NCBI RefSeq assembly: GCF_015689195.1
Contig: NZ_CP065044.1
Coordinates: 2,852,001 to 2,916,000 of the forward strand
DNA length: 64,000 nucleotides
Source of the DNA: Pectobacterium aroidearum
Lineage (GTDB): Bacteria; Pseudomonadota; Gammaproteobacteria; Enterobacterales; Enterobacteriaceae
Direction: 5' to 3'
Every line of letters starts with the position of its first letter. Within the stretch, counting starts at the first letter, position 1. The notes under the pieces were generated by a model. That model saw only the letters and a list, made by a program, of their open reading frames with translations, had not been told where the DNA came from and did no database searches. Positions 38,302 to 49,193 of the stretch are shown in pieces. The position numbers and the translations under genes are program-made.

Positions 38302-40784
38302 AACTCAGTCGACGACACTTTATGAAGGCGAACGCTGTCGCAGCGGCCGCTGCGGTCGCGGGCATCACCATTCCTATCGCGGTCCGCGCCGCGACCGAGC
38401 AGTCAGAAGCCATCCACTGGGATAAAGCACCCTGCCGTTTCTGTGGCGTAGGGTGTGGTGTGCTGGTCGGGACGCAAAACGGCCGCATCGTCGCCAGTCA
38501 GGGCGATCCTGACGCGCCGGTTAACCGTGGTTTAAACTGCATCAAGGGCTATTTCCTGCCAAAAATCATGTACGGACAGGATCGCCTGACACAGCCCTTG
38601 CTGCGGATGCGTGACGGCAAGTTCGATAAAGAAGGCGAATTTACCCCGATCTCCTGGGACAAGGCCTTTGACATCATGGCGGAGAAATTCAAAACCGCCC
38701 TGAAAGAAAAAGGTCCGAACGCAATAGGGATGTTTGGCTCTGGACAATCGACGATTTGGGAAGGCTATGCGGCCGCCAAATTGTTCAAAGCCGGTTTCCG
38801 CTCCAACAATATTGACCCCAACGCGCGCCACTGTATGGCATCGGCGGTCGTGGGCTTTATGCGTACCTTCGGTATGGATGAACCGATGGGCTGCTACGAC
38901 GATATCGAGCAGACCGATGCGTTTGTACTGTGGGGCTCCAATATGGCGGAGATGCACCCGATTCTCTGGTCGCGCATCACCGACCGCCGCCTGTCGAACA
39001 GCAATGTTACCGTCGCCGTGCTATCCACCTATCAGCACCGCAGTTTTGAGCTGGCGGATAACGGTATGGTGTTTACGCCGCAAACCGATCTGGCCATTCT
39101 CAACTACATCGCTAACTACATTATTCAAAACAATGCGGTGAACGAGGCCTTCTTTACCCGCCACGTGAACCTGCGCAGAGGCGTGACCGATATCGGCTAC
39201 GGACTGCGTCCGACGCACCCACTGGAGAAAGCGGCGAAAAATCCCGGCTCCGACGCGTCCGAACCCATGAGTTTTGAAGAATATAAAACCTTTGTCGCCG
39301 ACTACACGCTGGAAAAAACAGTCGCCATCAGCGGCGTCCCTGCCGACCAGTTGGAAGCGCTGGCAAAACTCTACGCCGATCCGAAGAAGAAGGTGATCTC
39401 CTACTGGACGATGGGCTTTAACCAGCACACACGCGGCGTCTGGGCGAACAATCTGGTTTATAACATCCACCTGTTGACGGGCAAGATCTCCCAACCTGGC
39501 TGCGGGCCGTTCTCGTTAACTGGTCAACCTTCTGCCTGCGGTACTGCACGTGAGGTCGGCACCTTCGCCCACCGTTTGCCTGCGGACATGGTGGTAACCA
39601 ACGAGAAACACCGCGCGATAGCGGAAAAACTGTGGCAGTTACCGACCGGTACCATTCCTGAAAAGATCGGTCTGCACGCTGTCGCACAAGACAGGGCGCT
39701 GAAAGACGGCACGCTGAATGCCTATTGGGTGATGTGTAACAACAACATGCAGGCTGGCCCGAACATCAATCAGGAGCGTATGCCAGGCTGGCGCGACCCA
39801 CGCAACTTTATCGTCGTTTCCGATCCCTACCCGACCGTCAGCGCGCTGGCTGCCGATCTGATTTTGCCGACCGCAATGTGGGTGGAAAAAGAAGGCGCTT
39901 ACGGCAACGCCGAGCGCCGGACACAGTTCTGGCGTCAGCAGGTGAAAGCACCGGGCGAATCAAAATCGGATCTGTGGCAGGTCGTGAGCTTTGCCAAGCG
40001 CTTCACCGTAGAAGAAGTCTGGCCGGAAGCACTTCTGGCGCAGAAACCGGCCTATCGCGGCAAGACGCTCTACGACGTGCTGTTTGCGAATGATGTCACC
40101 ACGCGCTTCCCACTCAGTGAATTAGCGGAAAATCAGCTGAACGACGAATCCCGAGACTTCGGTTTTTATCTGCAAAAAGGCCTGTTTGAAGAATACGCCG
40201 CGTTTGGCCGTGGGCACGGTCACGATCTGGCGCCATTCGATGACTACCACAAAGCTCGTGGGCTACGCTGGCCAGTGGTTAACGGTAAGGAAACGCAGTG
40301 GCGCTATAGCGAAGGGCACGATCCTTACGTCAAAGCGGGAGAAGCCTACCGTTTTTACGGTAAACCGGATGGCAAGGCGGTGATTTTCGCACTGCCATAC
40401 GAACCTGCCGCCGAAGCGCCGGACGACGAGTACGATCTCTGGCTCTCCACTGGCCGCGTGCTGGAGCATTGGCACACCGGCAGCATGACGCGCCGCGTAC
40501 CGGAACTGCACCGCGCCTTCCCCGAGGCCGTGTTGTTTATCCACCCACAGGATGCCAAAGCGCGCGACCTGCGTCGCGGTGAGAAAGTGCGCATTATTTC
40601 GCGCCGTGGTGAAGTCGTCTCCGTGGTTGAAACGCGCGGCCGTAATAAACCACCGCGTGGACTGGTGTATATGCCGTTCTTCGACGCCGCGCAGATGACT
40701 AACGTCCTGACGCTGGATGCCACCGATCCGCTGTCGAAAGAAACGGACTTTAAGAAATGCGCCGTCAAGCTGGCTAAGGTGTAG
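38298..40784 (+). CDS. napA: Periplasmic nitrate reductase catalytic subunit NapA
   Basis: An 828-residue molybdopterin enzyme reducing nitrate to nitrite in the periplasm. The Tat signal is [19 protein letters not shown]. The [4Fe-4S] cluster is held by Cys46, 49 and 53 (CRFCGVGCG) plus one near 81 (GLNCIKG). The molybdenum ligand Cys lies in [14 protein letters not shown] near residue 180. The length equals E. coli NapA. It receives electrons from NapB and NapC. The order napFDAGHBC is as in E. coli. Confidence 0.98.
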   Translation: MKLSRRHFMKANAVAAAAAVAGITIPIAVRAATEQSEAIHWDKAPCRFCGVGCGVLVGTQNGRIVASQGDPDAPVNRGLNCIKGYFLPKIMYGQDRLTQPLLRMRDGKFDKEGEFTPISWDKAFDIMAEKFKTALKEKGPNAIGMFGSGQSTIWEGYAAAKLFKAGFRSNNIDPNARHCMASAVVGFMRTFGMDEPMGCYDDIEQTDAFVLWGSNMAEMHPILWSRITDRRLSNSNVTVAVLSTYQHRSFELADNGMVFTPQTDLAILNYIANYIIQNNAVNEAFFTRHVNLRRGVTDIGYGLRPTHPLEKAAKNPGSDASEPMSFEEYKTFVADYTLEKTVAISGVPADQLEALAKLYADPKKKVISYWTMGFNQHTRGVWANNLVYNIHLLTGKISQPGCGPFSLTGQPSACGTAREVGTFAHRLPADMVVTNEKHRAIAEKLWQLPTGTIPEKIGLHAVAQDRALKDGTLNAYWVMCNNNMQAGPNINQERMPGWRDPRNFIVVSDPYPTVSALAADLILPTAMWVEKEGAYGNAERRTQFWRQQVKAPGESKSDLWQVVSFAKRFTVEEVWPEALLAQKPAYRGKTLYDVLFANDVTTRFPLSELAENQLNDESRDFGFYLQKGLFEEYAAFGRGHGHDLAPFDDYHKARGLRWPVVNGKETQWRYSEGHDPYVKAGEAYRFYGKPDGKAVIFALPYEPAAEAPDDEYDLWLSTGRVLEHWHTGSMTRRVPELHRAFPEAVLFIHPQDAKARDLRRGEKVRIISRRGEVVSVVETRGRNKPPRGLVYMPFFDAAQMTNVLTLDATDPLSKETDFKKCAVKLAKV

Positions 40785-40789
40785 CGCGC

Positions 40790-41482
40790 ATGGCACGCCC
40801 GGAACATTCATCACCCGCTCGCCGTCGCTTTCTGCGTGACGCCGTCCGTGCCGTTGCGGGTTTATCCGCCGCGGTCACGATACTCGGCATTCAGCAGCGA
40901 CGCGCTCAGGCCGACGCGATCCGGCTACGGCCACCGGGTGCGCTGTCGGAAGCGGCGTTTTCCGGTGCCTGCATCCGCTGTGGCCAATGTGTTCAGGCCT
41001 GCCCGTACGACACACTGAAACTGGCAACGCTGGTCTCCGGTCCCGCCGCCGGAAGCCCTTACTTTGTCGCACGCGATATCCCGTGCGAGATGTGTGAGGA
41101 CATCCCCTGCGTCGTCGCCTGCCCCAGCGGCGCCTTACAGCCGCTGGACACCATCGATGACGCCCGCATGGGATTAGCGGTGCTGCTCGACCAGGAGAAC
41201 TGCCTGAACTATCAGGGGTTACGTTGCGATGTGTGCTATCGCGTCTGTCCCCTCATCGATAGCGCCATCACGCTGGAGCCGGAGCGCAATGCCCGAACCG
41301 GAAAACACGCCCGTTTTCTGCCTACGGTGCATAGCGATGTCTGTACCGGCTGCGGCAAATGTGAAAAAGCCTGCGTACTGGAACAGCCTGCGATCAAGGT
41401 CTTGCCGCGCGCGCTGGCAAAAGGCGAACTCGGACACCACTACCGTTTCAGTTGGCTGGAGGCACGCAATGGCAAATCGTAA
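40790..41482 (+). CDS. napG: NapG ferredoxin-type quinol dehydrogenase subunit
   Basis: A 230-residue Fe-S protein with a Tat signal ([19 protein letters not shown]), so exported to the periplasm. Four [4Fe-4S] motifs: [35 protein letters not shown] and [12 protein letters not shown]. With NapH it forms an alternative quinol dehydrogenase for NapA. It overlaps napH by 14 bases. Confidence 0.95.
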   Translation: MARPEHSSPARRRFLRDAVRAVAGLSAAVTILGIQQRRAQADAIRLRPPGALSEAAFSGACIRCGQCVQACPYDTLKLATLVSGPAAGSPYFVARDIPCEMCEDIPCVVACPSGALQPLDTIDDARMGLAVLLDQENCLNYQGLRCDVCYRVCPLIDSAITLEPERNARTGKHARFLPTVHSDVCTGCGKCEKACVLEQPAIKVLPRALAKGELGHHYRFSWLEARNGKS

Positions 41483-42332
41483 GCAGGACGCCGGACGAGA
41501 AGCCCGAGCGAAAAAAGGCTGGTGGCGTAGCCACCGCTGGCTGGTATTGCGCCGTCTGACGCAATCTCTGGTGCTGCTCATGTTCCTTAGCGGCCCGCTG
41601 CTAGGGTTCTGGATCCTGCGCGGTAACTACAGCGCCAGTCGTTTACTCGACACAGTACCACTTAGCGATCCGCTGATGGTGCTGCAAAGTCTGGCCAGTG
41701 GTCATCTGCCCGCCACGCTTGCGCTGATTGGTGCACTGATTATCGCGCTGGGCTATGCGCTGGCAGGCAAGCGCCTGTTCTGTAGCTGGGTCTGCCCGGT
41801 TAATCCGCTCACCGATTTAGCTGCCTGGCTACGTCGTCGTTTCGGCATCACTGCCTCGGCGACGATCCCTCGTAATCTGCGCTATCTGCTGCTGATGCTT
41901 ATTCTGGCAGGAAGCGCACTGACGGGCGGGCTGCTGTGGGAATGGGTCAACCCGGTTTCACTGATGGGTCGCGGGCTGATTTTCGGGTTTGGTGCAGGTA
42001 TCTGGCTGCTGCTGGCGCTATTTCTGTTTGATTTGTGGGTCGTGGAGCACGGCTGGTGCGGACACCTATGCCCAACCGGCGCGCTGTATGGTGCGCTTGG
42101 CGGTAAAGGCGCGCTGGCTGTGGATGCCACTGAGCGTGAACGCTGTACGCGCTGTATGGACTGCTTTCATGTCTGTCCAGAGCCACAGGTGTTGCGCGCC
42201 CCTTTACTCGATAAACACAGTCCGGCACAGGTTACTGACCGAGACTGCATAACATGCGGACGTTGTATTGATGTCTGCGCTGAAGACGTTTTTAAAATAA
42301 CCCTTAGATGGAAATCGGGAGCAAAGTCATGA
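41469..42332 (+). CDS. napH: NapH quinol dehydrogenase membrane subunit
   Basis: A 287-residue inner-membrane protein with four hydrophobic segments, the CxxxCP motifs [11 protein letters not shown] and HLCPTGAL, and a cytosolic C-terminal pair of [4Fe-4S] motifs ([12 protein letters not shown] and [11 protein letters not shown]). It couples quinol oxidation to NapG. The start [19 protein letters not shown] lies inside the end of napG. The stop overlaps napB as ATGA. Confidence 0.95.
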   Translation: MANRKQDAGREARAKKGWWRSHRWLVLRRLTQSLVLLMFLSGPLLGFWILRGNYSASRLLDTVPLSDPLMVLQSLASGHLPATLALIGALIIALGYALAGKRLFCSWVCPVNPLTDLAAWLRRRFGITASATIPRNLRYLLLMLILAGSALTGGLLWEWVNPVSLMGRGLIFGFGAGIWLLLALFLFDLWVVEHGWCGHLCPTGALYGALGGKGALAVDATERERCTRCMDCFHVCPEPQVLRAPLLDKHSPAQVTDRDCITCGRCIDVCAEDVFKITLRWKSGAKS

Positions 42333-42766
42333 AAAGCCTGAGAATGGGATGGTTTCGCTGGATCACCGCCCTGGCGATACTGGGCAGTGCGATAGCCACT
42401 GCACAGGTCGATTTAAGCCAATCGCCGGAAGTCGCCGCGACACAGCCGGGAAATAGCCGGATGCCGAAGCAGCAGGAGCGTATGGCACTCAACTATGTCA
42501 ACCAGCCACCGATGATCCCGCATAGCGTGGATGGCTATCAGGTCACCCCGACCTTTAACCGCTGCCTTCAGTGTCACGGCGTGGAGAACTACCGTTCCAC
42601 CAGCGCCCCCCGCGTCAGCCCAACCCACTTTGTCGACAGAGACGGTAAAGTGCTGAGCAATGTCGCCCCTGCCCGTCATTTCTGCCTGCAATGCCACGTG
42701 CCGCAAGCGGATAGTTCACCGATCACCGGTAACACGTTCACCCCTTCTAAAGGCTTTGGACAGTGA
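42329..42766 (+). CDS. napB: NapB dihaem cytochrome c subunit
   Basis: A 145-residue periplasmic cytochrome that passes electrons to NapA. The start at 42329 ([19 protein letters not shown]) overlaps the napH stop and has a GGGAGC ribosome binding site. A signal peptide ends near ATAQV. Two CxxCH motifs are present: RCLQCHGVEN and FCLQCHVPQ. Haem insertion would use the nearby Ccm system. Confidence 0.95.
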   Translation: MKSLRMGWFRWITALAILGSAIATAQVDLSQSPEVAATQPGNSRMPKQQERMALNYVNQPPMIPHSVDGYQVTPTFNRCLQCHGVENYRSTSAPRVSPTHFVDRDGKVLSNVAPARHFCLQCHVPQADSSPITGNTFTPSKGFGQ

Positions 42767-42774
42767 GGTTTGCT

Positions 42775-43377
42775 ATGAAACAGCCAGGAAAAGTGGGACG
42801 GTTGTTGCGCCAGCTATGGCAATGGTGGCGCCGCCCGAGTCGGCTGGCGCTGGGAACATTGCTCATTATCGGCTTCGCAGGCGGTATTTTCTTTCTGGCG
42901 ACGTCCCAGAAAGGCATGGAAATGAGCAACAGCGAAGCGTTCTGCATCAGCTGTCATGAAATGCGTAATACAGTCTATCAGGAATATATGGAAACCGCGC
43001 ACTACAGCAACCGCAGCGGCGTACGCGCCACCTGTCCCGATTGCCACGTTCCGCATGAGTTTGTGCCGAAAATGGTACGTAAGATTCAGGCCAGTAAAGA
43101 GCTGTACGGCAAAATAATGGGCACGATTGATACGCCACAAAAATTTGAAGCACACCGGCTGACGATGGCGCAGAACGAATGGCGGCGCATGAAAAACAAC
43201 AATTCTCAGGAATGCCGCAACTGCCACAACTTTGACTATATGGACTTCTCAGGGCAAAAAACAGTCGCGGCGGAAAAACACAGCGAAGCGATAAAACTCG
43301 GTCAAACCTGTATCGACTGCCATAAAGGCATCGCCCACAAACTGCCGGACATGCACGGCGTCAAAAGCGGGTTATAA
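42775..43377 (+). CDS. napC: NapC tetrahaem quinol dehydrogenase
   Basis: A 200-residue membrane-anchored cytochrome of the NapC/NirT family that moves electrons from quinol to NapAB. One membrane helix lies near residues 24-44 (LALGTLLIIGFAGGIFFLA). Four CxxCH motifs: CISCHE, CPDCHV, CRNCHN and CIDCHK. The ATG at 42775 is preceded by GAGG. The length equals E. coli NapC. Last gene of the operon. Confidence 0.96.
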   Translation: MKQPGKVGRLLRQLWQWWRRPSRLALGTLLIIGFAGGIFFLATSQKGMEMSNSEAFCISCHEMRNTVYQEYMETAHYSNRSGVRATCPDCHVPHEFVPKMVRKIQASKELYGKIMGTIDTPQKFEAHRLTMAQNEWRRMKNNNSQECRNCHNFDYMDFSGQKTVAAEKHSEAIKLGQTCIDCHKGIAHKLPDMHGVKSGL

Positions 43378-43396
43378 CCCCCCTTCGTAACACCCG

Positions 43397-43414
43397 GGAC
43401 GGCGTATGCCGTCC
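43397..43414 (+). terminator. Hairpin after napC
   Basis: GGACGGC / GCCGTCC with a GTAT loop lies 20 bases after the napC stop. No T-run follows, so it is only a possible operon end. Confidence 0.4.
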
Positions 43415-43463
43415 TATCGTTGCTGACAAAGTCCGTAGAGCGGTAGTAACGTATTCTTGTAAG

Positions 43464-43787
43464 TACCGTGAGGGTTTCGTGCGCAGTAAGCCACGTGATT
43501 TTCTGCAACTCGCGTCGCATGCGCCCGACGCGGGGCGGCTCAATTGCCGTCGCCCCGCGCCCCCTGGCTTTTCGCGGGGAATTACGCCGCTCCGCGGTGC
43601 CTTCGGCGTTCGTATCCGCTGTTCGGACCGCCTGCGACGCGTTCCCGGCACGGCGCAGACTTTCGCGGCGTCCATGCCGCTCATCCGGCGGCCACGTTCA
43701 CCTCAGCGCAATTCTTTACGCTCGAAATCTTCACTGCAACAATTGCAAAGAGTTACCCTGCTTATTGCGCACGAAACCTTCACGGTA
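43464..43787. mobile_element. MITE-like element with 27-bp terminal inverted repeats
   Basis: This 324-base element begins TACCGTGAGGGTTTCGTGCG and ends with the near-exact complement; 25 of 27 end bases match, and weaker complementarity continues about 22 bases inward. The GC-rich interior (GCGCCCGACGCGGGGCGGCT and beyond) is related to the sequence at 50.7-50.95 kb. It has no transposase gene, and no clear target duplication is seen. It lies between the converging nap and ccm operons. A non-autonomous element is the best reading; an ERIC-like repeat is the alternative. Confidence 0.7.
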
Positions 43788-43802
43788 ACAACAGAAATAA
43801 TA

Positions 43803-43832
43803 GAAACAACAAAAGGGCGATATCTCGCCCTT
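43803..43832 (-). terminator. Intrinsic terminator of the ccm operon
   Basis: On the minus strand AAGGGCGA / TCGCCCTT with a GATA loop is followed by TTGTTGTTTC, 30 bases after the ccmI stop. Confidence 0.75.
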
Positions 43833-43862
43833 CTGCTATTGATGATAAAGACAAAAGAATTT

Positions 43863-44732
43863 TTACTTCCCAGTGACCGCCTGCACCGACAGTGATGCTT
43901 TCGCCTGCGCGACGCTGCGCTCGATGACCGCACGGCGTGTGTCGTTTTGCGGGAGCAGTTTCAGCATCATTTGCCAGGCATCAATCGCGTCCTGATAGCG
44001 CTGGGCTTCATAGGCATTGAAAGCCAGCAGGCTCAGCACGCGCACATTGGTCGAGCCGGAATTCATCAGTTCACGCAGCATGTCTCCACCGCGCTGGCTA
44101 TCACGCGGGTCGGTGGAGCGCGACAGCAGATCGGCATAATCCAGTGCCAGATCCGTATTTTTCGGATCGAGCTGGAACGCCCTGGCAAACGCCTGCACGG
44201 ACATGTCGTAGTTGTTCAGCAATCCCGCAATGCGCCCCAGCATCCACCAGTCTTGGGGATTATCTGGCTGGGCTTCCAGTTGGCTACGCAGCCCCAGACC
44301 GAGACGCGCGACCTCTTCAATGGTCAGTGGTTCAGCGTCGGGATCCAATGCCCGCTTCATCAGGTCCGGCGTTAACGCAGCAACCTGCTGTAACGCCTGC
44401 ACCCGATTAACCGCAGACGTCTTCCAAAACACGCCGAGGCTGACGATAACCAGCAGTAATACGCCCGGCAACAAAACCCAGCGGTTTAGCGGACGCTGCT
44501 GTGCCTTCGCGCCGCCGGGAATATCCTGCAACAGCGTATGCTGGAGCTCCTCAACCAGTTGAGCACGCTCCTGTTCATTGGCAACATCCGCAGTAAGCTC
44601 ACGCAGCCGGTCGCGATACAGCGCCTGATTAATTGCATCACGATCGTATTCGCCCCGTGACGACCACGGCGCAAGCAGCAGAGCAGAAAGCGCAATCAGC
44701 GATAGCACAATGGTTGCTGTCAGTAGCATCAT
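43863..44732 (-). CDS. ccmI: Cytochrome c biogenesis protein CcmI
   Basis: A 289-residue protein with two membrane helices (residues about 3-20 and 85-103) and a C-terminal TPR domain (WWMLGRIAGLLNNYDMSVQAFARAFQLDP) that holds apocytochrome for haem attachment. In E. coli this part is fused to CcmH; here the genes are separate. The start overlaps the ccmH stop. Last gene of ccmABCDEFGHI. Confidence 0.92.
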   Translation of the reverse strand: MMLLTATIVLSLIALSALLLAPWSSRGEYDRDAINQALYRDRLRELTADVANEQERAQLVEELQHTLLQDIPGGAKAQQRPLNRWVLLPGVLLLVIVSLGVFWKTSAVNRVQALQQVAALTPDLMKRALDPDAEPLTIEEVARLGLGLRSQLEAQPDNPQDWWMLGRIAGLLNNYDMSVQAFARAFQLDPKNTDLALDYADLLSRSTDPRDSQRGGDMLRELMNSGSTNVRVLSLLAFNAYEAQRYQDAIDAWQMMLKLLPQNDTRRAVIERSVAQAKASLSVQAVTGK

Positions 44733-45187
44733 TCCGATTTCTCCTCACGTCCCAACAGCGTCTGCAAGCGCTTTTTATCCTGTTCGCTCATCGGTTCTTT
44801 GGTACTTCTGATGCGGTGCGCACGCCGAATAATCATCCATGCGCCCGCCGCCAGAAACAGTGCCGGCAGCAGCCATAATAGAATGGTAAACGGCGTGATC
44901 GGCGGCTCATACGTCACAAAATAACCGTAACGATCCACCATGTAATCGACAACCTGCTCTTTCGTTTGCCCCTGCTGCATCAGCTCGTACACTTTCTGCC
45001 GCATATCCGAAGCAATCATCGAATTGGAATCGGCAATGCTGTTGTTCTGGCATTTCGGGCAGCGCAGTTGCATGGTCAACTCACGAAACTGTTGCTCCTG
45101 CGTGTCGTTGTCAAAACGCAATACCTCGGAGGACGCCAGCACGCTGAACGACAGCAGTAATGCACCAAGGAAACTCAGCACTCTCAT
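44729..45187 (-). CDS. ccmH: CcmH, apocytochrome thiol reductase
   Basis: A 152-residue periplasmic-facing membrane protein with signal peptide MRVLSFLGALLLSFSVLAS, the redox motif LRCPKCQNNSIADSNS and one membrane helix near residues 104-122. It reduces apocytochrome thiols before haem ligation. The start at 45187 overlaps the ccmG stop as ATGA. Confidence 0.95.
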   Translation of the reverse strand: MRVLSFLGALLLSFSVLASSEVLRFDNDTQEQQFRELTMQLRCPKCQNNSIADSNSMIASDMRQKVYELMQQGQTKEQVVDYMVDRYGYFVTYEPPITPFTILLWLLPALFLAAGAWMIIRRAHRIRSTKEPMSEQDKKRLQTLLGREEKSE

Positions 45188-45741
45188 GCGCCGCCCTCCT
45201 TGCTGTATTTCTCCCACAGCGGTTGCAGCGTTTCTTGCCACACCTGCATATTGAGATCGCCCGCATGGCGATAGCGAATGATGCCTTTCCCGTCGATCAG
45301 GAAGGTTTCCGGTGCGCCATACACGCCCAGATCCAGCCCCAACATGCCGTCACCATCAAACAAACTCATCGCATAGGGGTTGCCTAACGTTTTCAGCCAC
45401 TCAACCGCTTTGGGGCGTTCATCTTTATAATTCATGCCCACAACGCGAATCCCCTGCGCCGCCAGCGTGTTGAGGAACTGGTGCTCCGCGCGGCACGTCG
45501 GGCACCAGGTCGCCCAGACGTTCAGCAGCAGCGGTTTACCATCGCTCAGTTCAGATTGGTTATAAATCTTTCCCGGCTGATCCAGCGATTCAAGACGAAA
45601 TTCGGGAATCGGTTTACCAATCAGAGCAGATTCCAACCGCATGGGATCATCGCCGTCGCTGTTGCGCACCAGTTGCCACAGCAAGGCAACGGCCAGCAGT
45701 AAAAACAGGGCGAGCGGAATTAACAAAATTTTGCGACTCAT
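45184..45741 (-). CDS. ccmG: CcmG (DsbE) thioredoxin-like protein
   Basis: A 185-residue membrane-anchored periplasmic thioredoxin. The N-terminal anchor is LLIPLALFLLLAVALLW. The active site is VWATWCPTCRAEH, and the acidic family block GVYGAPETFLIDGKG carries the cis-Pro. It keeps apocytochrome cysteines reduced with CcmH. Overlaps ccmF and ccmH as ATGA. Confidence 0.95.
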   Translation of the reverse strand: MSRKILLIPLALFLLLAVALLWQLVRNSDGDDPMRLESALIGKPIPEFRLESLDQPGKIYNQSELSDGKPLLLNVWATWCPTCRAEHQFLNTLAAQGIRVVGMNYKDERPKAVEWLKTLGNPYAMSLFDGDGMLGLDLGVYGAPETFLIDGKGIIRYRHAGDLNMQVWQETLQPLWEKYSKEGGA

Positions 45742-47693
45742 GATGCTGTCTCCCGAACGGCGCGACGCAGGCGATAGCGCGGGTCAAACATGCACAGGAT
45801 GCCCCCTAACGCCATCAGCCCCCCGCCGTACCAAATCCAGCGGATAAACGGTTTGTAATACAGCCGCACCGCCCAGCTACCGTCATCCAGCTTTTCACCC
45901 AAGGCCGCATAGAGATCGCGCGTCACACCCGCATCAATGGCGGCTTCCGTCATGATCGCGCCGCTGGTGTTGTAGAAGCGCTTTTCCGCTTTCAGCGTCG
46001 CTTCCGGTTTGCCGTTGCGCGTCACTTCAATCGTCCCTTTTGCGCTTTGCCAGTTAGGCCCCACGACATCACGCACGCCTTGAAACGTAAAACGGTAATC
46101 GTGGATCGCGATGCTGTCGCCAGCCCGCATCCGCACATCCCGCTCGACGCTATAATTCTGGCTGAAAGCGATGCCTACCACCGTCACCGCCAGCCCAATA
46201 TGGCCGCACACCATGCCCCACTGGCTCAGTGAGAGCTTGGTCAAACCGCGCAGCAGACCATGACGCCGAGTGGAATTGCTATGCAGCTCGTATACCGTTA
46301 AGAAGAACACCCACAGCGCCATCGACAGACCGACCACCGTCATGGCAACCAGCGAATCCTGTAACAGCCACGGCAGCAGCAACGACAATGCCGCAGTCAC
46401 GGCCAGCGCAATCAGCAGTAGCTTACGCAGCTTTTGCGGTTCATCGCGTCGCCAGCGAACCAGCGGCCCTACGCCCAGCAGTAAGGCAAACGGTGCCATT
46501 AATAAGGTAAACATGGTGTTGAAGAACGGTGCGCCAATCGAGATGCTGCCTAAGCCCAGCTGTTTATGCACCAGCGGCAGCAGCGTTCCCAGCAGCACCA
46601 CGAGCGTCGCCGCCATCAGGATCAGGTTATTGCCGAGCAGGAACGTTTCCCGCGACCAGAGTGAATTCGTTACTCGCGCCCGTACCCGGTTGCCTTTGAT
46701 GGCGAACAGCAGCAAAGAACCGCCGATAACAATGACCAAAAACGCGAGGATAAACATCCCACGCGCCGGATCGGAGGCAAAGGCGTGCACCGATACCAAT
46801 ACGCCGGACCGAACCAGAAATGTCCCCAGCAGGCAGAGCGAGAACGCACCGATAGCCAGTAGTACCGTCCAGGCCTTGAAGCTGCCGCGTTTTTCGGTAA
46901 CCGACAGCGAATGCAGCAGTGCCGTGCCCACCAGCCACGGCATCAATGATGCATTCTCGACCGGATCCCAGAACCACCAGCCGCCCCAGCCAAGTTCGTA
47001 ATACGCCCAGCCCGAACCCAGCACGATACCCAGCGTCAGGAATGACCAGGCTGCCTGCGTCCACGGTCGGGACCAACGCGCCCACGCGCTGTCCAGTCTT
47101 TCCGCCAGCAGCGAAGCGACCGCAAAGGCAAACGCCACAGAAAACCCGACATAGCCCATGTAGAGCAATGGCGGATGGAAGATTAACCCGACATCCTGCA
47201 ACAGCGGATTGAGATCGCGCCCGTCAATCGGGTAGTCCGGCAGCGTGCGCGTAAAGGGATTCGACGTCAGGATGATGAACAGCAAAAAACCGACATTTAT
47301 CATCCCCATAACGGCCAGCACACGGGCAACCGCATCCAGCGACATCCCTCGACTGAATATCGCCACGGCGAAGGTCCAGCCGCTCATCAGAAGCACCCAG
47401 AGCAGCAGCGACCCTTCATGTGCGCCCCACGCTGCCGCCACGCGATACCATACCGGCAACGCACGGTTCGAGTTGTTGGCTACATAAAGAACGGTGAAAT
47501 CATTGATCACCAGCGCATGCACCAGCACGAGGAAAGACGCCAAAATGCATGCAAACAGCGCCCAGGCAAGCGGACGCGCCAATGCCATCAGGCGGGTATC
47601 CTGACGCGACGCGCCCCACAGCGGATACACACTGAGCAACAGCGCAACACCCAGCGCCAGACAGAGCAGATAATTGCCCACTTCAGGCATCAT
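45738..47693 (-). CDS. ccmF: CcmF haem lyase
   Basis: A 651-residue membrane protein with about 15 hydrophobic segments that attaches haem from CcmE to apocytochromes. The tryptophan-rich WWD signature is [20 protein letters not shown]. Conserved His-containing segments include [15 protein letters not shown] and the region after it. The start [20 protein letters not shown] is typical. NrfE in this window is its paralogue. Confidence 0.96.
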   Translation of the reverse strand: MMPEVGNYLLCLALGVALLLSVYPLWGASRQDTRLMALARPLAWALFACILASFLVLVHALVINDFTVLYVANNSNRALPVWYRVAAAWGAHEGSLLLWVLLMSGWTFAVAIFSRGMSLDAVARVLAVMGMINVGFLLFIILTSNPFTRTLPDYPIDGRDLNPLLQDVGLIFHPPLLYMGYVGFSVAFAFAVASLLAERLDSAWARWSRPWTQAAWSFLTLGIVLGSGWAYYELGWGGWWFWDPVENASLMPWLVGTALLHSLSVTEKRGSFKAWTVLLAIGAFSLCLLGTFLVRSGVLVSVHAFASDPARGMFILAFLVIVIGGSLLLFAIKGNRVRARVTNSLWSRETFLLGNNLILMAATLVVLLGTLLPLVHKQLGLGSISIGAPFFNTMFTLLMAPFALLLGVGPLVRWRRDEPQKLRKLLLIALAVTAALSLLLPWLLQDSLVAMTVVGLSMALWVFFLTVYELHSNSTRRHGLLRGLTKLSLSQWGMVCGHIGLAVTVVGIAFSQNYSVERDVRMRAGDSIAIHDYRFTFQGVRDVVGPNWQSAKGTIEVTRNGKPEATLKAEKRFYNTSGAIMTEAAIDAGVTRDLYAALGEKLDDGSWAVRLYYKPFIRWIWYGGGLMALGGILCMFDPRYRLRRAVRETAS

Positions 47694-48172
47694 AACCGTT
47701 TACCCTCTGTGGCAGTCGCCGGTGCATGGCCGTGCTGTCCTTCCATCGCCGCCTTGATTTCCGGTGGCGTGTAGTTTTCATCATGTCGGGCCAGCACTTC
47801 TTTCGCCATGATGTGATCGTCGGTATCCAGAATGCCCTGTGCCACCACACCTTGCCCCTCGCGGAACAGATCCGGCAACATCCCGTTGTAAGTCACCTCG
47901 ACGGAACCCTGCGCATCATAAACGGTGAAACGCACTTCCAGACTTTGGCTGTCACGACGTACGCTGCCCGGCATCACCATGCCGCCGACGCGCAAGCGCT
48001 GCCCGATCGCCGGTTTTTCCTGCGTTTCGTTCTTGCCGTAAAGAATTTCGCTGGGCGTATAAAAGAGGTCGATATTTGAACTCAGCGCATAGAGCGTCAG
48101 CGCAATCGTCAACACCGCGCCGCAAATGACGGCGAGAATGGAATAAAGGCGAGTTTTACGCGGCGCACTCAT
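47690..48172 (-). CDS. ccmE: CcmE haem chaperone
   Basis: A 160-residue periplasmic haem carrier. The start [21 protein letters not shown] includes the membrane anchor. The haem-binding His lies in [14 protein letters not shown] near residue 132. The acidic/His-rich tail resembles E. coli CcmE. The ATG at 48172 overlaps the ccmD stop. Confidence 0.95.
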   Translation of the reverse strand: MSAPRKTRLYSILAVICGAVLTIALTLYALSSNIDLFYTPSEILYGKNETQEKPAIGQRLRVGGMVMPGSVRRDSQSLEVRFTVYDAQGSVEVTYNGMLPDLFREGQGVVAQGILDTDDHIMAKEVLARHDENYTPPEIKAAMEGQHGHAPATATEGKRL

Positions 48173-48390
48173 GGCGTCACCTCCACCGCTTTCGACTGAC
48201 GGGCCGTGCTCTTGCGCTGCTCGCGCGCCTGCTGGCGACGGATGTCGTTCATCAATGTACGACGATGCCAGAGGGTCTGCCCGACCAACGCACTCAGCGG
48301 CAGCAGCGTTAGCACCACGGCCAGCCAGACGTAAAAGGCATAGCCGCCCATCGCAAAGAAATCCTGCCAGCTTGTAAAAGCGATGTTCAT
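48169..48390 (-). CDS. ccmD: CcmD
   Basis: A 73-residue single-helix protein that helps release holo-CcmE from CcmABC. The helix is [20 protein letters not shown], followed by a basic cytosolic tail ([15 protein letters not shown]). Overlaps ccmC and ccmE as ATGA. Confidence 0.93.
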   Translation of the reverse strand: MNIAFTSWQDFFAMGGYAFYVWLAVVLTLLPLSALVGQTLWHRRTLMNDIRRQQAREQRKSTARQSKAVEVTP

Positions 48391-49127
48391 CGTGCGACTC
48401 CCTCTTTATTGACCAGCGCCGCAACCCAAGGCGCACGACGCTGCTGCATCAGTATCAAATTACGCAAGCGCATGAGTGACAATGTCACGAAAAGACTCAT
48501 GAAACCTAACATCATGATTCGCAGCGGAAGACGCATGGCGGGATCGATGGTCTTCTGCATTTTTGTCGATCCTTGATGCAGGGTATTCCACCACTCGACC
48601 GAGAAATGGATGATGGGTAAATTCACCACGCCGACCAGTACCAGAATGGCCGCCGCACGACCGGCAAGACGGCGATCGTCAAACGCGTTGTAGAGCGCGA
48701 TGATGCCCACATACAGAAACAGCAGAACGAGTTCCGATGTCAGGCGCGCATCCCAGACCCACCAGGTTCCCCACATCGGTTTACCCCAGGTGGACCCCGT
48801 AGTCAGCGCAATGAAGGTAAAGACTGCCCCGACCGGCGCCATCGCCGCGACGGCAAGCTCTGCCGTTTTTGACTGCCGAATCAGTCCGATAAGCGCAAAC
48901 ATCGCCATCACGGCATAAACGCCCATCGACCATACGGCCGCTGGCACGTGCAGGTACATGATGCGATACCCTTGCCCTTGCTGATAATCCGCAGGCGCAA
49001 AACCAAATCCCAGCAGGCAACCGCCGATCAACAGCGCCGCGCTAATCAAGGCAAACCACGGGATAAGCCTGCCGCAAAGGCCATAAAGGCGATCCGGCTG
49101 CGTAAGCTGATAGTTTTTTTTCAACAT
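48387..49127 (-). CDS. ccmC: CcmC haem handling protein
   Basis: A 246-residue membrane protein with six helices that loads haem on CcmE. The WWD motif is [20 protein letters not shown]; haem-binding His residues are in [11 protein letters not shown] and [10 protein letters not shown]. It lies 66 bases after ccmB and overlaps ccmD. Confidence 0.95.
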   Translation of the reverse strand: MLKKNYQLTQPDRLYGLCGRLIPWFALISAALLIGGCLLGFGFAPADYQQGQGYRIMYLHVPAAVWSMGVYAVMAMFALIGLIRQSKTAELAVAAMAPVGAVFTFIALTTGSTWGKPMWGTWWVWDARLTSELVLLFLYVGIIALYNAFDDRRLAGRAAAILVLVGVVNLPIIHFSVEWWNTLHQGSTKMQKTIDPAMRLPLRIMMLGFMSLFVTLSLMRLRNLILMQQRRAPWVAALVNKEGVAR

Positions 49128-49193
49128 AACGAGTGCTCACTCTGCTAAAACTCATCCCAACGGGACGATGAACGCGATCCTGAGATCGGAAAA

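Noticed and set aside
43361..43933. Several frames inside the repeat between napC and ccmI
   Set aside because: They follow the GC-rich inverted-repeat element on both strands and resemble no protein.
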